NCBI GenBank assembly: GCA_946624065.1 | Contig: CAMORT010000010.1 | Location: 1 to 54,947, forward strand | From: F23-D06 sp002392325 | GTDB taxonomy: Bacteria; Bacteroidota; Bacteroidia; Bacteroidales; WCHB1-69 | Direction of reading: 5' to 3' | Length of the DNA: 54,947 bases | In this document: positions 1 to 8,666 of the stretch, in pieces | Position numbering within the stretch: the stretch's first letter is position 1 | Layout of the letters: each line of letters starts with the position of its first letter | Notes under the pieces: model-generated | What the model saw: the letters and a program-made list of their open reading frames with translations, nothing else | What the model was told of the DNA's origin: nothing | The model's database searches: none | Made by a program: the position numbers and the translations under genes

Positions 1-767
1 CCAACACCAAGGTGGTCTATACCGAGACGATGAACAATCCGCTGTTGCGTATTGCCAATCTTCCGGAACTCTCCAAGATTGCCCACGCTGCTGGCGCCAA
101 ATTGTTGGTTGATAATACATTCACCCCGATGATTTTCTCCCCGTACCGTCTTGGCGCGGATGTGGTGATTTACAGTATGACAAAATATGTGAACGGCATG
201 AACGACTGTGTGGCCGGTGCCATCTGCGGTTCCGCTGCTTACATCAACTCTTTGATTGATGTGAACGACGGTACGGCCATGTTGCTTGGTCCGGTGTTGG
301 ACACCTTCCGTTCCACCAGCATCCAGAAGAATTTGCACACCTTGCATATCCGTATGAAGAAACACAGCGAGAATGCCATGTATCTGGCTAAGAGATTCAA
401 AGAGACGGGTATCAAATACAACTATCCGGGTCTTCCCGAGCATCCTGACCACGAACTCTTCAAATCCATGATGAACGACGGTTACGGCTTCGGCGGTATG
501 ATCTCCATCGATATGGGCACGGCCGAGAGAGCTAGCGCCATCATGGAGAAGATGCAGGAGTTAGGCGTGGGTTACCTCGCCGTGAGTTTGGGTTATTTCA
601 AGACGCTGTTCAGCAACTCTGGCAAATCCACCTCTTCCGAGGTTCCCGAGGATATCCAGAAGGAGATGGGCATGAGCGAAGGCCTCATCCGTTTCTCCAT
701 GGGCTTGGACAACGATCCCGAGAGAACATTCCAACTCATCAAACAAGCCATCGACGCCACGAAATAG
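1..767 (+). CDS. PLP-dependent trans-sulfuration enzyme, methionine gamma-lyase-like, 5'-truncated
   Basis: The reading frame is already open at base 3, so the start lies before the window and only the last 255 or so residues are present. The Cys/Met-metabolism PLP fold is recognisable: LLVDNTF is the strand carrying the cofactor-binding Asp, and SMTKYVNG holds the Lys that forms the Schiff base. The usual family tail GLIRFSMGLD lies near the C-terminus. The family performs gamma-elimination or gamma-replacement on methionine, cystathionine or O-acylhomoserine in the cytoplasm. The motif after the Lys reads MNDCVAG where many members have a His-Ser/Gly-Asp, so the exact substrate cannot be set. 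Methionine gamma-lyase or cystathionine lyase/synthase are the options. A hairpin terminator follows. Confidence 0.85.
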   Translation, partial: NTKVVYTETMNNPLLRIANLPELSKIAHAAGAKLLVDNTFTPMIFSPYRLGADVVIYSMTKYVNGMNDCVAGAICGSAAYINSLIDVNDGTAMLLGPVLDTFRSTSIQKNLHTLHIRMKKHSENAMYLAKRFKETGIKYNYPGLPEHPDHELFKSMMNDGYGFGGMISIDMGTAERASAIMEKMQELGVGYLAVSLGYFKTLFSNSGKSTSSEVPEDIQKEMGMSEGLIRFSMGLDNDPERTFQLIKQAIDATK

Positions 768-788
768 TCTTTTCGGGCGCTACGAACA

Positions 789-823
789 AAAGCAGGGTGG
801 ATTGCGGTCCGTCCTGCTTTTTT
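789..823 (+). terminator. Rho-independent terminator after the PLP enzyme
   Basis: The arms AAAGCAGG (789-796) and CCTGCTTT (813-820) form a stem around a 16-nt loop. A run of T ends at 823. It lies 22 bases after the stop codon. Confidence 0.8.
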
Positions 824-834
824 GTGTGTTTGGA

Positions 835-975
835 TGTTGGAAGTTAGACGTTAGAAGTTAGATGTTGGATGTAGGATGTAGGATGTAGGATGTAGGATGT
901 AGGATGTAGGTATTGTCCTATAGTCATACGTCTCACGTCTCACATCCCACATCTCACATCCCACATCTCACGTCT
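835..975. repeat. Heptamer repeat island in two opposite orientations
   Basis: Degenerate heptamers (TTAGACG, TTAGAAG, TTAGATG) run into six exact copies of GGATGTA at 867-908. After a short spacer the complementary heptamers ACGTCTC, ACATCCC and ACATCTC follow at about 929-975. The two halves could pair as a long imperfect hairpin. There is no gene here. A similar heptad stretch lies near 28240. Confidence 0.8.
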
Positions 976-2095
976 ATAATCCCCCTTCCGCCGCCTCGTA
1001 GCCGCCATAACGCTTGGAACCCTTGTAGCAGATGCGTCCGTCCGTTTTCAGGTTGTGGACCAGCCTTTCCACGGTTCTGAACTTCAATCCGGTTCCCGTC
1101 GAAATGTCGGAAATCTTGCATCCCGGATGCAGACGGATATAATGCGCCACTTCCCCCAGCTGTTCGCAACCTGAACTTTCATTCGAATTTTCTTCCAAAA
1201 ATTCCGTTCCAATCCCGCCAATTTGCCAATTTTCGTCATGCAAAATCTCCTCCAATCCCGCCAAATCATGATTTTTTCGGATAATTTCGGAGTCTGATTG
1301 CTTCGAGAATTTCCGGTGGTTCCAGATCAGGAGTCTGGACAACACTTTTTCGGATTCCTTTTGGTAGTAGGGCAGAGGATTTTCCATTCCCTGCAGGAAT
1401 ACGCCGTTTACCGTGTAACAGTCAATGCTGTCAAGCATGACGAGAGTGTTTCGGTTGATTCTCAGGCATTTGTCCTCTGAGAGGCAGTCCTCGATGGTGG
1501 ACAGGGAGACGTATTGCTTGTATGACTGCCCGTTTTTAAGGTAGATTGTGGTGATGTTGCCGTCGCACTGCGCATAGCGGATTTTGTCCGTATCAATAGT
1601 AGTCAACTTGTTGTGGTTCAGCATGATGACAATCTTGTTCTCCTTTTCCGAAAGCATTTCCCGCTCCTCCTTCAACGTGTTCATCAGGATATAGCCGGTA
1701 TGCAGGAGAACGAAAAAGCAGATGAAAGCGGAATCACGCAGGAAAATATTCGCACAAACACCTGACAGATAGTCGTTTAGGATATCCACAGGCAGAGAAT
1801 CCGCATACAGAGAGACAATGTCTGGTTTGACGATGAAGTATTCTACGGCAGAGGCGGCGGCAGCAGCGGCCACGAGCGTCAGGACATACCACAAAGGTTT
1901 GTTTCTCAATAAAATATAAGGGGTGAGCAGATATTTTTCCGCATAAACGACGAGTGCAATCATCCCCAAGATGGCGCATTCGACCGCCTGGCTTTGCATG
2001 GGGCGCAGGAATGCGTTGTTGAGGAAAAAGTAAAGAGCGGCGGCCCAAAAGAGGATTTCAAAGACAAGTCTGGTCGGTTGCAAATGTTTTTTCAT
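974..2095 (-). CDS. Membrane-anchored LytTR regulator with an extra C-terminal winged helix
   Basis: About 373 residues from the chosen start MKKHLQPTR, which sits 15 bases after a TATTTTTG box; an upstream in-frame extension looks non-coding. Hydrophobic segments near residues 10-28, 38-58, 68-88 and 118-138 suggest four membrane helices. A LytTR DNA-binding domain follows at about 155-255, with the typical stretch LRINRNTLVMLDSI. The last 55 residues resemble a winged helix (ISDISTGTGLKFRTVERLV). LytTR proteins bind direct repeats in promoters. Two DNA-binding modules on one membrane protein is unusual. It is divergent from a secreted Cys-rich lipoprotein, which is the natural candidate target. 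Function inferred from domains only. Confidence 0.75.
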   Translation of the reverse strand: MKKHLQPTRLVFEILFWAAALYFFLNNAFLRPMQSQAVECAILGMIALVVYAEKYLLTPYILLRNKPLWYVLTLVAAAAAASAVEYFIVKPDIVSLYADSLPVDILNDYLSGVCANIFLRDSAFICFFVLLHTGYILMNTLKEEREMLSEKENKIVIMLNHNKLTTIDTDKIRYAQCDGNITTIYLKNGQSYKQYVSLSTIEDCLSEDKCLRINRNTLVMLDSIDCYTVNGVFLQGMENPLPYYQKESEKVLSRLLIWNHRKFSKQSDSEIIRKNHDLAGLEEILHDENWQIGGIGTEFLEENSNESSGCEQLGEVAHYIRLHPGCKISDISTGTGLKFRTVERLVHNLKTDGRICYKGSKRYGGYEAAEGGL

Positions 2096-2109
2096 GTCCG
2101 TTTTTTTTG

Positions 2110-2117
2110 CAAAAATA
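2110..2117 (-). promoter_or_regulatory. -7 box TATTTTTG for the LytTR gene
   Basis: On the minus strand the octamer TATTTTTG matches the Bacteroidota -7 consensus TAnnTTTG, 15 bases before the chosen start codon. No clear -33 TTG is seen. Confidence 0.5.
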
Positions 2118-2170
2118 GTAAACCCGCCAAAAAATTTCGTCACATTTTTTTTTCGGGACAAAAATAGGTG

Positions 2171-2178
2171 TAAATTTG
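2171..2178 (+). promoter_or_regulatory. -7 box TAAATTTG for the Cys-rich lipoprotein gene
   Basis: TAAATTTG fits the TAnnTTTG consensus and lies 24 bases before the ATG at 2203. Together with the minus-strand box at 2110-2117 it makes a compact divergent promoter region of about 100 bp. Confidence 0.5.
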
Positions 2179-2202
2179 TAAGCGAACCAAACCAAAACGA
2201 TT

Positions 2203-2706
2203 ATGAAAAAAAAGATCAAAACCCTTTCAGAAAAAATTGCGTTAGCAATGTTCGTGTCCGTCGCGCTTGTTTCGTGCGCGGACAAACCCCAAACATGGAA
2301 GAACATCATTGTCGTATGTTCCAATGGGGAAAAAACAGGATCGGAGAATTACACGATGTTTGTCAACATCGGTCATCAGGCGAGCGACTGCAAGAACTCG
2401 TGTGTTGTGGTCAATGGCCAGAGCACTCATGTGGACTGCCAAGGCATAGGACATTACTGCAGCAAGAGTGCCAGTGTAATTCTCCAGAGTATTGGCGGGA
2501 GCCTTACAGCCGTCACCACGGACACGGTGGGTCTGACCAGCGAGGACTTCTTCAACATGCCGGCGCGGTCGCTGAGCACGGGCGAGGGCGGGAGCACCGC
2601 TTACCTGAACATCCCCGCGCAGCTAGTGGAGCGAGACACCGCCACATTACAGTTCACCTTCACCGGGCTGGCTTACTCAGCCAAGCCATGGTATAATAAT
2701 CATTAA
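2203..2706 (+). CDS. Cys-rich secreted lipoprotein, function unknown
   Basis: 167 residues. The N-terminus is charged, then hydrophobic, and ends in a lipobox (VALVSC), so the mature protein should be lipid-anchored at Cys25. The mature part has further Cys at VVCSN, DCKNSC, DCQG and HYCSK, then a Cys-free C-terminal half with LNIPAQLVERD and LQFTFTG. That tail resembles what I recall from other uncharacterised Bacteroidales proteins encoded beside LytTR regulators. No enzymatic motif is visible. The divergent LytTR/winged-helix gene is its likely regulator (inference). Confidence 0.65.
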   Translation: MKKKIKTLSEKIALAMFVSVALVSCADKPQTWKNIIVVCSNGEKTGSENYTMFVNIGHQASDCKNSCVVVNGQSTHVDCQGIGHYCSKSASVILQSIGGSLTAVTTDTVGLTSEDFFNMPARSLSTGEGGSTAYLNIPAQLVERDTATLQFTFTGLAYSAKPWYNNH

Positions 2707-3061
2707 AAATAAAACGTAATGTCCATTATTCCCCTACATTTTTAACAATAATGAGTTATAAACGAAATTTTAATGTATTTATTCAATGCTTCTTAGAGGC
2801 AAAGAAAGAATAAAAGGAAGAGGCGTTGCTCCCTGCTGTTAAAGTGTGCGCCGATAGCAGGGAGAATAGGTACAAGTGCAGGGGAATCGCCATTCTTTTG
2901 TTAGCGGAAAACAAAATCCCTGCAATATACAGTACCCGTTAGGCATTGTAAAAAAACAATTTCACAGAAAAACCTTCTGTGTGGCACATTGGGAAAAAAA
3001 AGTGACAAATATAATAACATTCACCGAAATGTAACATATATCAATTTAAATTCGTAAACAA
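2707..3061. other. Gene-free stretch with two hairpins
   Basis: No reading frame of note in 355 bases. A 9-bp inverted repeat CTCCCTGCT (2829-2837) / AGCAGGGAG (2856-2864) has an 18-nt loop. A 7-bp hairpin CACAGAA / TTCTGTG spans 2963-2981 with loop AAACC. Neither is followed by a T run on the plus strand, so neither is a clean terminator. They may mark a structured leader for the gene at 3062 or an unannotated small RNA. Confidence 0.5.
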
Positions 3062-3976
3062 ATGAAAAATTTCATAATTACCATTCTTTTAATCTCTCTC
3101 GTTGGCACTATCTTGTCTGGCTGTGAAAAAGATAACAACGCTAATCTTACAGATTTAAAATCAACTTCAATTAACACAATAGCGTCAAACATAAAAATTA
3201 TTGATGGCATGCTTAGTTTTGACACATGGTCTCAATACGAATCGACCACTATGCTTTTATCAGAACTATGCGAAAAACATGTAGCAACATATATGGATAG
3301 TATTATTAAGATTTTAGGCACTGACGATGAAAATGCCATCAATGATCAAGTAGAAAAAGATGATTTTAGCCAATTTAAACCGTTGCATGATTTTGCAGAA
3401 GAATTACATTTTCAAAGCCTGTTTAATTTACTTGAAAATTCAGAAAAAACTTGGATGAACGATGAAAATAGCAGTATGGAAGATAATCCATTTAATGACA
3501 TATGTGTGGAAAGATATCAGACAGCTCTGTATAACGAATTTGGTGAGATAATGATTAACGGGATAGTATACAATGTAAAGGCGGATAGATTTCCATGCAA
3601 ACAAATAGGTTCAAACAAGGGAGATACGGACATTTTTCAGTATGGTGGGCGAAAACGTTTGGTGCATGGGCATTTGTCAACAACGACATTGAGCATAGCA
3701 GCGTCCACCACATTGTATAACATATTAGATAGTGGGAAAAAGAGCTTGTGGTTCAGCAAGATAGGTGTAATGGTGGAAGGATCAAAAAGAGGTAATTGTA
3801 CGGATATGTCGGCAAATAGTGATTTTCATGCAAGTAGCAGGGAATTACCCTGGGGATGCTTTGTGTCAACCATTTCATTTAGAGGTACTGGCCCAACATA
3901 TATAGCACCAGACAATCATATCCATGGTAAGTATGAAGCTGTTAAAGCAAACAAATCATTAGATGTTTATTTATAA
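3062..3976 (+). CDS. Lipoprotein of unknown function
   Basis: 304 residues starting MKNFIITILLISL, with a signal peptide ending at the lipobox ILSGC (Cys21). The mature protein is acidic in its first half and has no repeat or catalytic motif I recognise. The C-terminal third is richer in aromatic and Gly residues (RELPWGCFVSTISFRGTG). The gene is AT-rich compared with the MBOAT and decarboxylase genes downstream. It is followed 12 bases later by a barrel-like protein in the same direction, so the pair may be one surface-exposed assembly (inference). Confidence 0.6.
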   Translation: MKNFIITILLISLVGTILSGCEKDNNANLTDLKSTSINTIASNIKIIDGMLSFDTWSQYESTTMLLSELCEKHVATYMDSIIKILGTDDENAINDQVEKDDFSQFKPLHDFAEELHFQSLFNLLENSEKTWMNDENSSMEDNPFNDICVERYQTALYNEFGEIMINGIVYNVKADRFPCKQIGSNKGDTDIFQYGGRKRLVHGHLSTTTLSIAASTTLYNILDSGKKSLWFSKIGVMVEGSKRGNCTDMSANSDFHASSRELPWGCFVSTISFRGTGPTYIAPDNHIHGKYEAVKANKSLDVYL

Positions 3977-3988
3977 AACAGTCCTAAA

Positions 3989-4783
3989 ATGACAAGAAAT
4001 AAGTTGCTTTTACTGTTATTCCTAACACCCCCGTTGCTGTCAACGGCCATGGACACAACAAAAGTTTATGGGAAGACATCTGGCAATATTCGACACTCTT
4101 TTAGCATCCAATACAACAATTGTTTTTTCCCAAAATCAAAATTTGATTATAACAAAGAATTTTCACGTCTGTATTCGCCAAAAATGGGTTATGATAGAGC
4201 ATTCTTGGCCGAATACGATGTTTTTTTTTCGTCAAACTTTGGTTTTTCATTAGAATTATCGCAAGGATGGATAGGACTGCGCTTTGCAAACAACACAAAC
4301 GGATCAACTTTCAGTTTACACAATTTCGGATTGTTTTCATTTCCTTGCCTCGGATATTATGGATTAGGGGTAAAAGCAACTTATTTATATAGTTTAACGA
4401 ACAGAGTATTTGTTAAACCTGAACTTGGTATGAGAATATCTTATTTTTTCAACCAAATTGTCGAAGATGGACGTCGTGAAGGGGGCGACACTATTATGTA
4501 TTTGAATGTCGGCAACCTTCATTGTAACAATAGCTTTATACCTGATATTACAGTTGGTATTAGTTTTCTCTTTCACACAAAACGTAATCCTCGGAATAAT
4601 TTCATTCTTGGCCTCAATGCCAATGTGGGCTTTGTTAAACGCTTTGAAGGATATTATGCCGTGAACTCGCCCTTTACATATTCGGAAAGTGTTTGTAACA
4701 TATCCGCAACATCCACCTATTTTGGAATCAATTTAGGGTATGCTTTTGTGGGCGTACCAAAAAGTTTCTTTCGAAAAAAATAA
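3989..4783 (+). CDS. Outer-membrane beta-barrel-like protein, unknown function
   Basis: 264 residues with an N-terminal signal peptide (LLLLLFLTPPLLSTAM). The remainder alternates hydrophobic and polar residues in short Gly/aromatic-rich strands, for example FGFSLELSQGWIGLRF and TYFGINLGYAFVG near the end, as in small outer-membrane barrels. It has no plug or TonB box. It is AT-rich, begins 12 bases after the upstream lipoprotein gene and probably shares its transcript. The barrel assignment rests on strand pattern only. Confidence 0.55.
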   Translation: MTRNKLLLLLFLTPPLLSTAMDTTKVYGKTSGNIRHSFSIQYNNCFFPKSKFDYNKEFSRLYSPKMGYDRAFLAEYDVFFSSNFGFSLELSQGWIGLRFANNTNGSTFSLHNFGLFSFPCLGYYGLGVKATYLYSLTNRVFVKPELGMRISYFFNQIVEDGRREGGDTIMYLNVGNLHCNNSFIPDITVGISFLFHTKRNPRNNFILGLNANVGFVKRFEGYYAVNSPFTYSESVCNISATSTYFGINLGYAFVGVPKSFFRKK

Positions 4784-4860
4784 ACTGATGAAACTTTTGC
4801 TTTTGATAGTTTTTAATGGTTGTCTTGGTTCATAATCATCAATAAATAAATTTTTTTATT

Positions 4861-5415
4861 ATGAAAAAAATAATTGTAGTAATAGTCTTGGTAATTACTA
4901 TGGTAAATATATGTATGGCGCAGGGCAGTGAGACCATAGATCAGAAGAAGATTGGGTACTATCATGCTCTGGACTTGGGTGCGGGCATACGGGGAGAATA
5001 TCAAAATACCATACCGTGGAGTGTCTCCATCCGGGAGACACATGGTATCCAGTTCAATCCTCATTTTGTTCTGGGTATCAACATCGAGTTCCAATATATC
5101 AGTTCTTGTTTCTCCGATGGTGGAGGATCCGATGTTTTTCTTTTCTCGGGCGGGTTGGATTTCCGGTATTTCATACTGAAGAAATACAAATGGACCCCAT
5201 TCCTTTGGCTAAGTTGGAATGCAGGGATGAAACTAACAGCCTCTCAGGATCTTCGTCCTACATACAATCATCGTGTTGCCATAGATGGTTTCTTCGATCT
5301 TCCAACTCTTTTTTTAGGATGCAACTACAAGTATAGAGGTGAGAAAAGCATATACTTCGCACTGGGATACGATTTTGCAGCTGGAGCATCAATTCGCGTT
5401 GGAACACGATTTTGA
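4861..5415 (+). CDS. Small outer-membrane beta-barrel-like protein
   Basis: 184 residues. A signal peptide (IIVVIVLVITMVNICMA followed by QG) precedes a chain of amphipathic strands such as VLGINIEFQYIS, FSGGLDFRYFIL and IYFALGYDFAAGASIRVG. It ends in an aromatic residue (GTRF), as many outer-membrane barrels do to engage the BAM complex. The family cannot be named. It follows two other envelope genes in the same direction, 77 bases after the preceding stop. Confidence 0.55.
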   Translation: MKKIIVVIVLVITMVNICMAQGSETIDQKKIGYYHALDLGAGIRGEYQNTIPWSVSIRETHGIQFNPHFVLGINIEFQYISSCFSDGGGSDVFLFSGGLDFRYFILKKYKWTPFLWLSWNAGMKLTASQDLRPTYNHRVAIDGFFDLPTLFLGCNYKYRGEKSIYFALGYDFAAGASIRVGTRF

Positions 5416-5567
5416 TACCTTTTTTGTATCGTAATATCGGGGCTAATATCTAAAATCCCAATTCCCAATTTTTTTATTATTGCTCCAGCTAATAAATCAT
5501 CAAATTGTGAAGCCGATGAACAATAGACAAATAAGCCATAACCACTATTTAGTATTCATTAAATATG

Positions 5568-5575
5568 TATTTTTG
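5568..5575 (+). promoter_or_regulatory. -7 box TATTTTTG upstream of the FISUMP-MBOAT unit
   Basis: TATTTTTG matches the TAnnTTTG consensus, 57 bases before the ATG at 5633. No good -33 TTG is seen at the usual 19-20 bp distance, so the call is tentative. Confidence 0.4.
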
Positions 5576-5632
5576 CAATTCCAAACTTATTAATTTAAAA
5601 GAGAGTAAAATAAATAGACAAAAAATTTTATT

Positions 5633-6361
5633 ATGAAAAAACATACTGCAACACTAATGCTTTTCGTGGCCATTGCCTTGGTTTTGTTTTCCTGCGAGCC
5701 GACCAAAAGCCGTGTTATCAAGCAGGCCGTGACCGACATTGACGGCAATACGTATGACGCTGTCAAGATAGGGGATCAGATATGGATGGCGGGCAATTTG
5801 GCCGTCACTCACCTCAATGATGGCACCGACATCTCCCAAAAGTGTAACGAGCATGCTCCCTTCGGGATTTACTATGATCATACCCTTCTGAAAGAGGACT
5901 CAATCCGTTTGCGCCTCTGCCCCCAGGGCTGGCATGTACCCACCAAAGCCGAATGGGAGACACTGATCAACAATGTGGAATCAAACGGTAAGATGATGGC
6001 CAAAAGCGGGAATGTCGCCGCCGCATTGTCGGCATACCCACACATAAACGCTACAGACATAGAAGAGTTCAACTCAAGCCAGTTCAGTGCAATACCCACG
6101 GGCTATTGGAACAGTTGGTGGTCATACGCTCCCACCAATTTTGGCACAGACATGAAGTGGTTGAACAGACGATGCTATTTCTGGACAAGCACCATCAATG
6201 AAGGGAACGGGGATCCGTTTGTGGTGTATTTTGAGCCGGCTACTGGCGATATCCAATTCACGGCATCCGAGTTGCACATTCCGAATGTCGAAGTGCCTAC
6301 GCCCGGTACTGGCGGATGCCGCAGTTCCGTGCCTGTCCGGTGCGTTAAAAGTGAAGAATAA
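5633..6361 (+). CDS. FISUMP-domain lipoprotein
   Basis: 242 residues. The signal peptide ends in a lipobox (LVLFSC). The mature part carries the Fibrobacter succinogenes major paralogous (FISUMP) domain: DIDGNTYDAVKIGDQIWM, then NLAVTHLNDGT, the LCPQGWHVPTKAEWE segment, and VRCVK at the end. The domain occurs in surface proteins of many Bacteroidota and Fibrobacterota and has no settled biochemical role. The stop codon lies only two bases before the start of the MBOAT gene, so the two are almost certainly co-transcribed and probably translationally coupled. That places this surface lipoprotein in an envelope acyl-transfer unit, as a partner or possible acceptor (inference). Confidence 0.8.
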   Translation: MKKHTATLMLFVAIALVLFSCEPTKSRVIKQAVTDIDGNTYDAVKIGDQIWMAGNLAVTHLNDGTDISQKCNEHAPFGIYYDHTLLKEDSIRLRLCPQGWHVPTKAEWETLINNVESNGKMMAKSGNVAAALSAYPHINATDIEEFNSSQFSAIPTGYWNSWWSYAPTNFGTDMKWLNRRCYFWTSTINEGNGDPFVVYFEPATGDIQFTASELHIPNVEVPTPGTGGCRSSVPVRCVKSEE

Positions 6362-6363
6362 TC

Positions 6364-7557
6364 ATGCTCTTCCATAGCGGCCAGTTGTTTTTCAGCATCC
6401 TTGTGTTCATCCTGCTGTTTGTGGGATGCAGATGGATATTCCAGAAAGGATGGTTGAACAACTTCGTCATCTTGCTGGGCAACGCACTGGTTCTGACCTG
6501 TTTGGTGCGCCCGAACTCACTGCTCATCCTGATGGTGGTGGCCGTAGTGTGCTATGGGGCAGGCCTTCTCCTGTACCGCAAGCCACGGGGTTGGTTGCTG
6601 GCATTGGTGCTCATCCTGCTCATCGCCCTTTTCGCCATCCGCCAGTACCCGCTCGTGTGGCGCTGGTTCGGCGAGTTCTGGACCCACTCCATGAAGAAGC
6701 CCTTTTTCTCTGTCCAGAAACTTGGGCTCTCCTATATCCTCTTCCGCCTCATTCACTGGCTGGTGGAGTGCCACAAGAGAACCGTCCGAAGCCAAAACTT
6801 CCTTTCCTACATCAACTACCTCTTCTTCTTTCCCACCTTCATGGCAGGCCCCATCGACACATTCAACAATTTCCACTACTGGGTACAAAACACCCATGTG
6901 CGCTACAACGCACGGATGCTGCTGGCGGGCGTGGGCCGCATCTTCATGGGTGCGGTGAAAACCCTGCTCCTCGTGCCGCTCATGCTGCCCTACGCCACCA
7001 ACTACCACACGCTGCTCCCGCAGATGAGTCCATGGGGCGCTGTGCTGTGCGCCGCCTTGCTCTATTCACCCTACATCTACATCGACTTCTCCGGCTACTG
7101 CGACCTGGCCATCGGCATGGCTTACATGATGGGCATCCGCACGCCTGAAAATTTCAACAATCCCTACCTTTCCACCAACATCGCGGAGTTCTGGAAAAGA
7201 TGGCACATTACCTTCTCCACTTTCCTGAAAATATATGTGTTTAAGCCCATTATATCTCTGCTGAACCGCTTTTCTATCCGCAAGTTCCGTATGGTGGTTT
7301 CCGTCATCGCCTACCTGCTGACATTTTTGGTATGCGGACTCTGGCACGGCAGTACGCTCAACTTCGTGCTCTGGGGTCTATGGCACGGACTGGGGCTGTC
7401 GGTTTACAAGATTTTCACCTTCCACCATCCCGTAAAACCCACTCGGACAAACTGCATAATCGGGATAGTGGTCACATTTGTTTTTGTTACGATTGGATGG
7501 ATATTCTTCAACTATCCTGAAAAAGAGTTGTGGGCAATGATTAATCTGCTGTTCTGA
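6364..7557 (+). CDS. MBOAT-family membrane O-acyltransferase (DltB/AlgI-like)
   Basis: 397 residues and about ten hydrophobic segments. MBOAT hallmarks are present: the stretch SYINYLFFFPTFMAGPID, then YSPYIYIDFSGYCDLAIG, EFWKRWHITFSTF, and the catalytic-His region CGLWHGSTLNFVLWG. Members move an acyl group from a cytoplasmic donor across the inner membrane onto an extracytoplasmic acceptor: D-Ala on teichoic acid (DltB) or acetyl on alginate or peptidoglycan. No donor-loading DltA/DltC pair lies nearby, so the donor is unknown; acetyl-CoA is plausible. The stop overlaps the next start by one base (TGATG). Confidence 0.9.
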   Translation: MLFHSGQLFFSILVFILLFVGCRWIFQKGWLNNFVILLGNALVLTCLVRPNSLLILMVVAVVCYGAGLLLYRKPRGWLLALVLILLIALFAIRQYPLVWRWFGEFWTHSMKKPFFSVQKLGLSYILFRLIHWLVECHKRTVRSQNFLSYINYLFFFPTFMAGPIDTFNNFHYWVQNTHVRYNARMLLAGVGRIFMGAVKTLLLVPLMLPYATNYHTLLPQMSPWGAVLCAALLYSPYIYIDFSGYCDLAIGMAYMMGIRTPENFNNPYLSTNIAEFWKRWHITFSTFLKIYVFKPIISLLNRFSIRKFRMVVSVIAYLLTFLVCGLWHGSTLNFVLWGLWHGLGLSVYKIFTFHHPVKPTRTNCIIGIVVTFVFVTIGWIFFNYPEKELWAMINLLF

Positions 7558-8666
7558 TGAAAAAGTTGTACCAAACAAAGGTTCTGGCCTGGATAGGTTC
7601 CGTGGTACTAATTTCAGTACTGGTGTTCCTGCTGTTGTCGTGGCTTATCCCCACTTTCAAGGTACCGGAAGCGGAAAAGCAACTTTACACCATCCGCCAT
7701 CAGGAACTACGCGACAACAATCCGCTCTACACTGACCTGTTCCTGAAGAGCATCAAACGGAACAACGGGTATCTGATGCTGGGTACTTCGGAGAGCAACA
7801 CATTGCCACATGGCAACTATTATGACTTCCTGAATGCCGACACCACACTGCCCTGCAAGTTCTCCGTTGTGGCGGGCGCAGGCCGTACTCCTTGCACCTA
7901 TTTTCCTCTTATTCAAAGCAATGACAATATTGAAGGCGTGAAAATTCTCTTCTTTATCAATCCCCGATATTGGAGCGACAGACTTGCCAACAGCAACAAG
8001 GAGTATTTCGACCGCTATGTCTCGGCGGTGGAATACCAGCGGGCGAACCGGCCCAAGAACCAGCGGGTGGACAATATCCTGAAGGTGAACCGCAAAAACA
8101 CCACCTTGTCCTATCGCATAGGGGAGTGGGGTTATTTTGTTTTGGACAGGGCGCGCAGGAAATACTATCAAGACCTCATTTTCGACTTGAATCCGAAAAA
8201 ATTCCAAAAGAGCCTCCACCACTTTTGGACTCGGCCGGGTTTTGACAAATATCCCAATTTCGGCAAGGTTGACAGCGCGGCGTATGATTTCAGGTACAAT
8301 GTGGCGCTGCCGGTGGAACCTCATTTGGGCGCTTTGTCTGTGGATACCTCCATTACCTACCGCTACGACGAACTTCACACCATGATTGCATTGTGCAAAG
8401 AGCACCATGTGGACATCGCATTTATTGTAGGGCCATACAACCAAATTGCTTTGCAAAAGACTTGTCCTCAGGAGATTCTGAAATTGGAGATGGTGTGCCG
8501 GAACATCAAGCAAATGTGCCAGCAGGAGGGTGTCCCATACATTGACGCCACGGATATTTCAGACCAATTGGGCGCTTTCAATGACTATCAGCACCACTCG
8601 TCATACGGAGCTTATCTTATTTATCAGAAAATCAAAGAGTATGTTTTGGAAAAGGAGAATCGTTAA
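7557..8666 (+). CDS. DltD-like SGNH-type acyl-transfer protein
   Basis: 369 residues. One N-terminal membrane helix (about residues 11-32) anchors a periplasmic domain. MLGTSESNTL near residue 77 matches the nucleophile Ser block of DltD/SGNH proteins. DYQHHSSYGAYLIYQKI near residue 345 supplies the late His of the triad. DltD proteins work with an MBOAT partner to pass the acyl group to its final acceptor outside the membrane. The start overlaps the MBOAT stop by one base, so expression is coupled. The last 26 bases overlap a further small reading frame that begins at 8641. Confidence 0.75.
   Translation: MKKLYQTKVLAWIGSVVLISVLVFLLLSWLIPTFKVPEAEKQLYTIRHQELRDNNPLYTDLFLKSIKRNNGYLMLGTSESNTLPHGNYYDFLNADTTLPCKFSVVAGAGRTPCTYFPLIQSNDNIEGVKILFFINPRYWSDRLANSNKEYFDRYVSAVEYQRANRPKNQRVDNILKVNRKNTTLSYRIGEWGYFVLDRARRKYYQDLIFDLNPKKFQKSLHHFWTRPGFDKYPNFGKVDSAAYDFRYNVALPVEPHLGALSVDTSITYRYDELHTMIALCKEHHVDIAFIVGPYNQIALQKTCPQEILKLEMVCRNIKQMCQQEGVPYIDATDISDQLGAFNDYQHHSSYGAYLIYQKIKEYVLEKENR

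Noticed and set aside
867..908. GGATGTA tandem copies as a CRISPR or coding repeat
   Set aside because: Exact 7-bp repeats with no spacers and no open frame through the tract.
6426..7148. 240-residue alternative plus frame in the MBOAT gene
   Set aside because: The MBOAT frame has the family motifs and coupled start and stop; this frame is Pro/His/Arg-rich shadow sequence.
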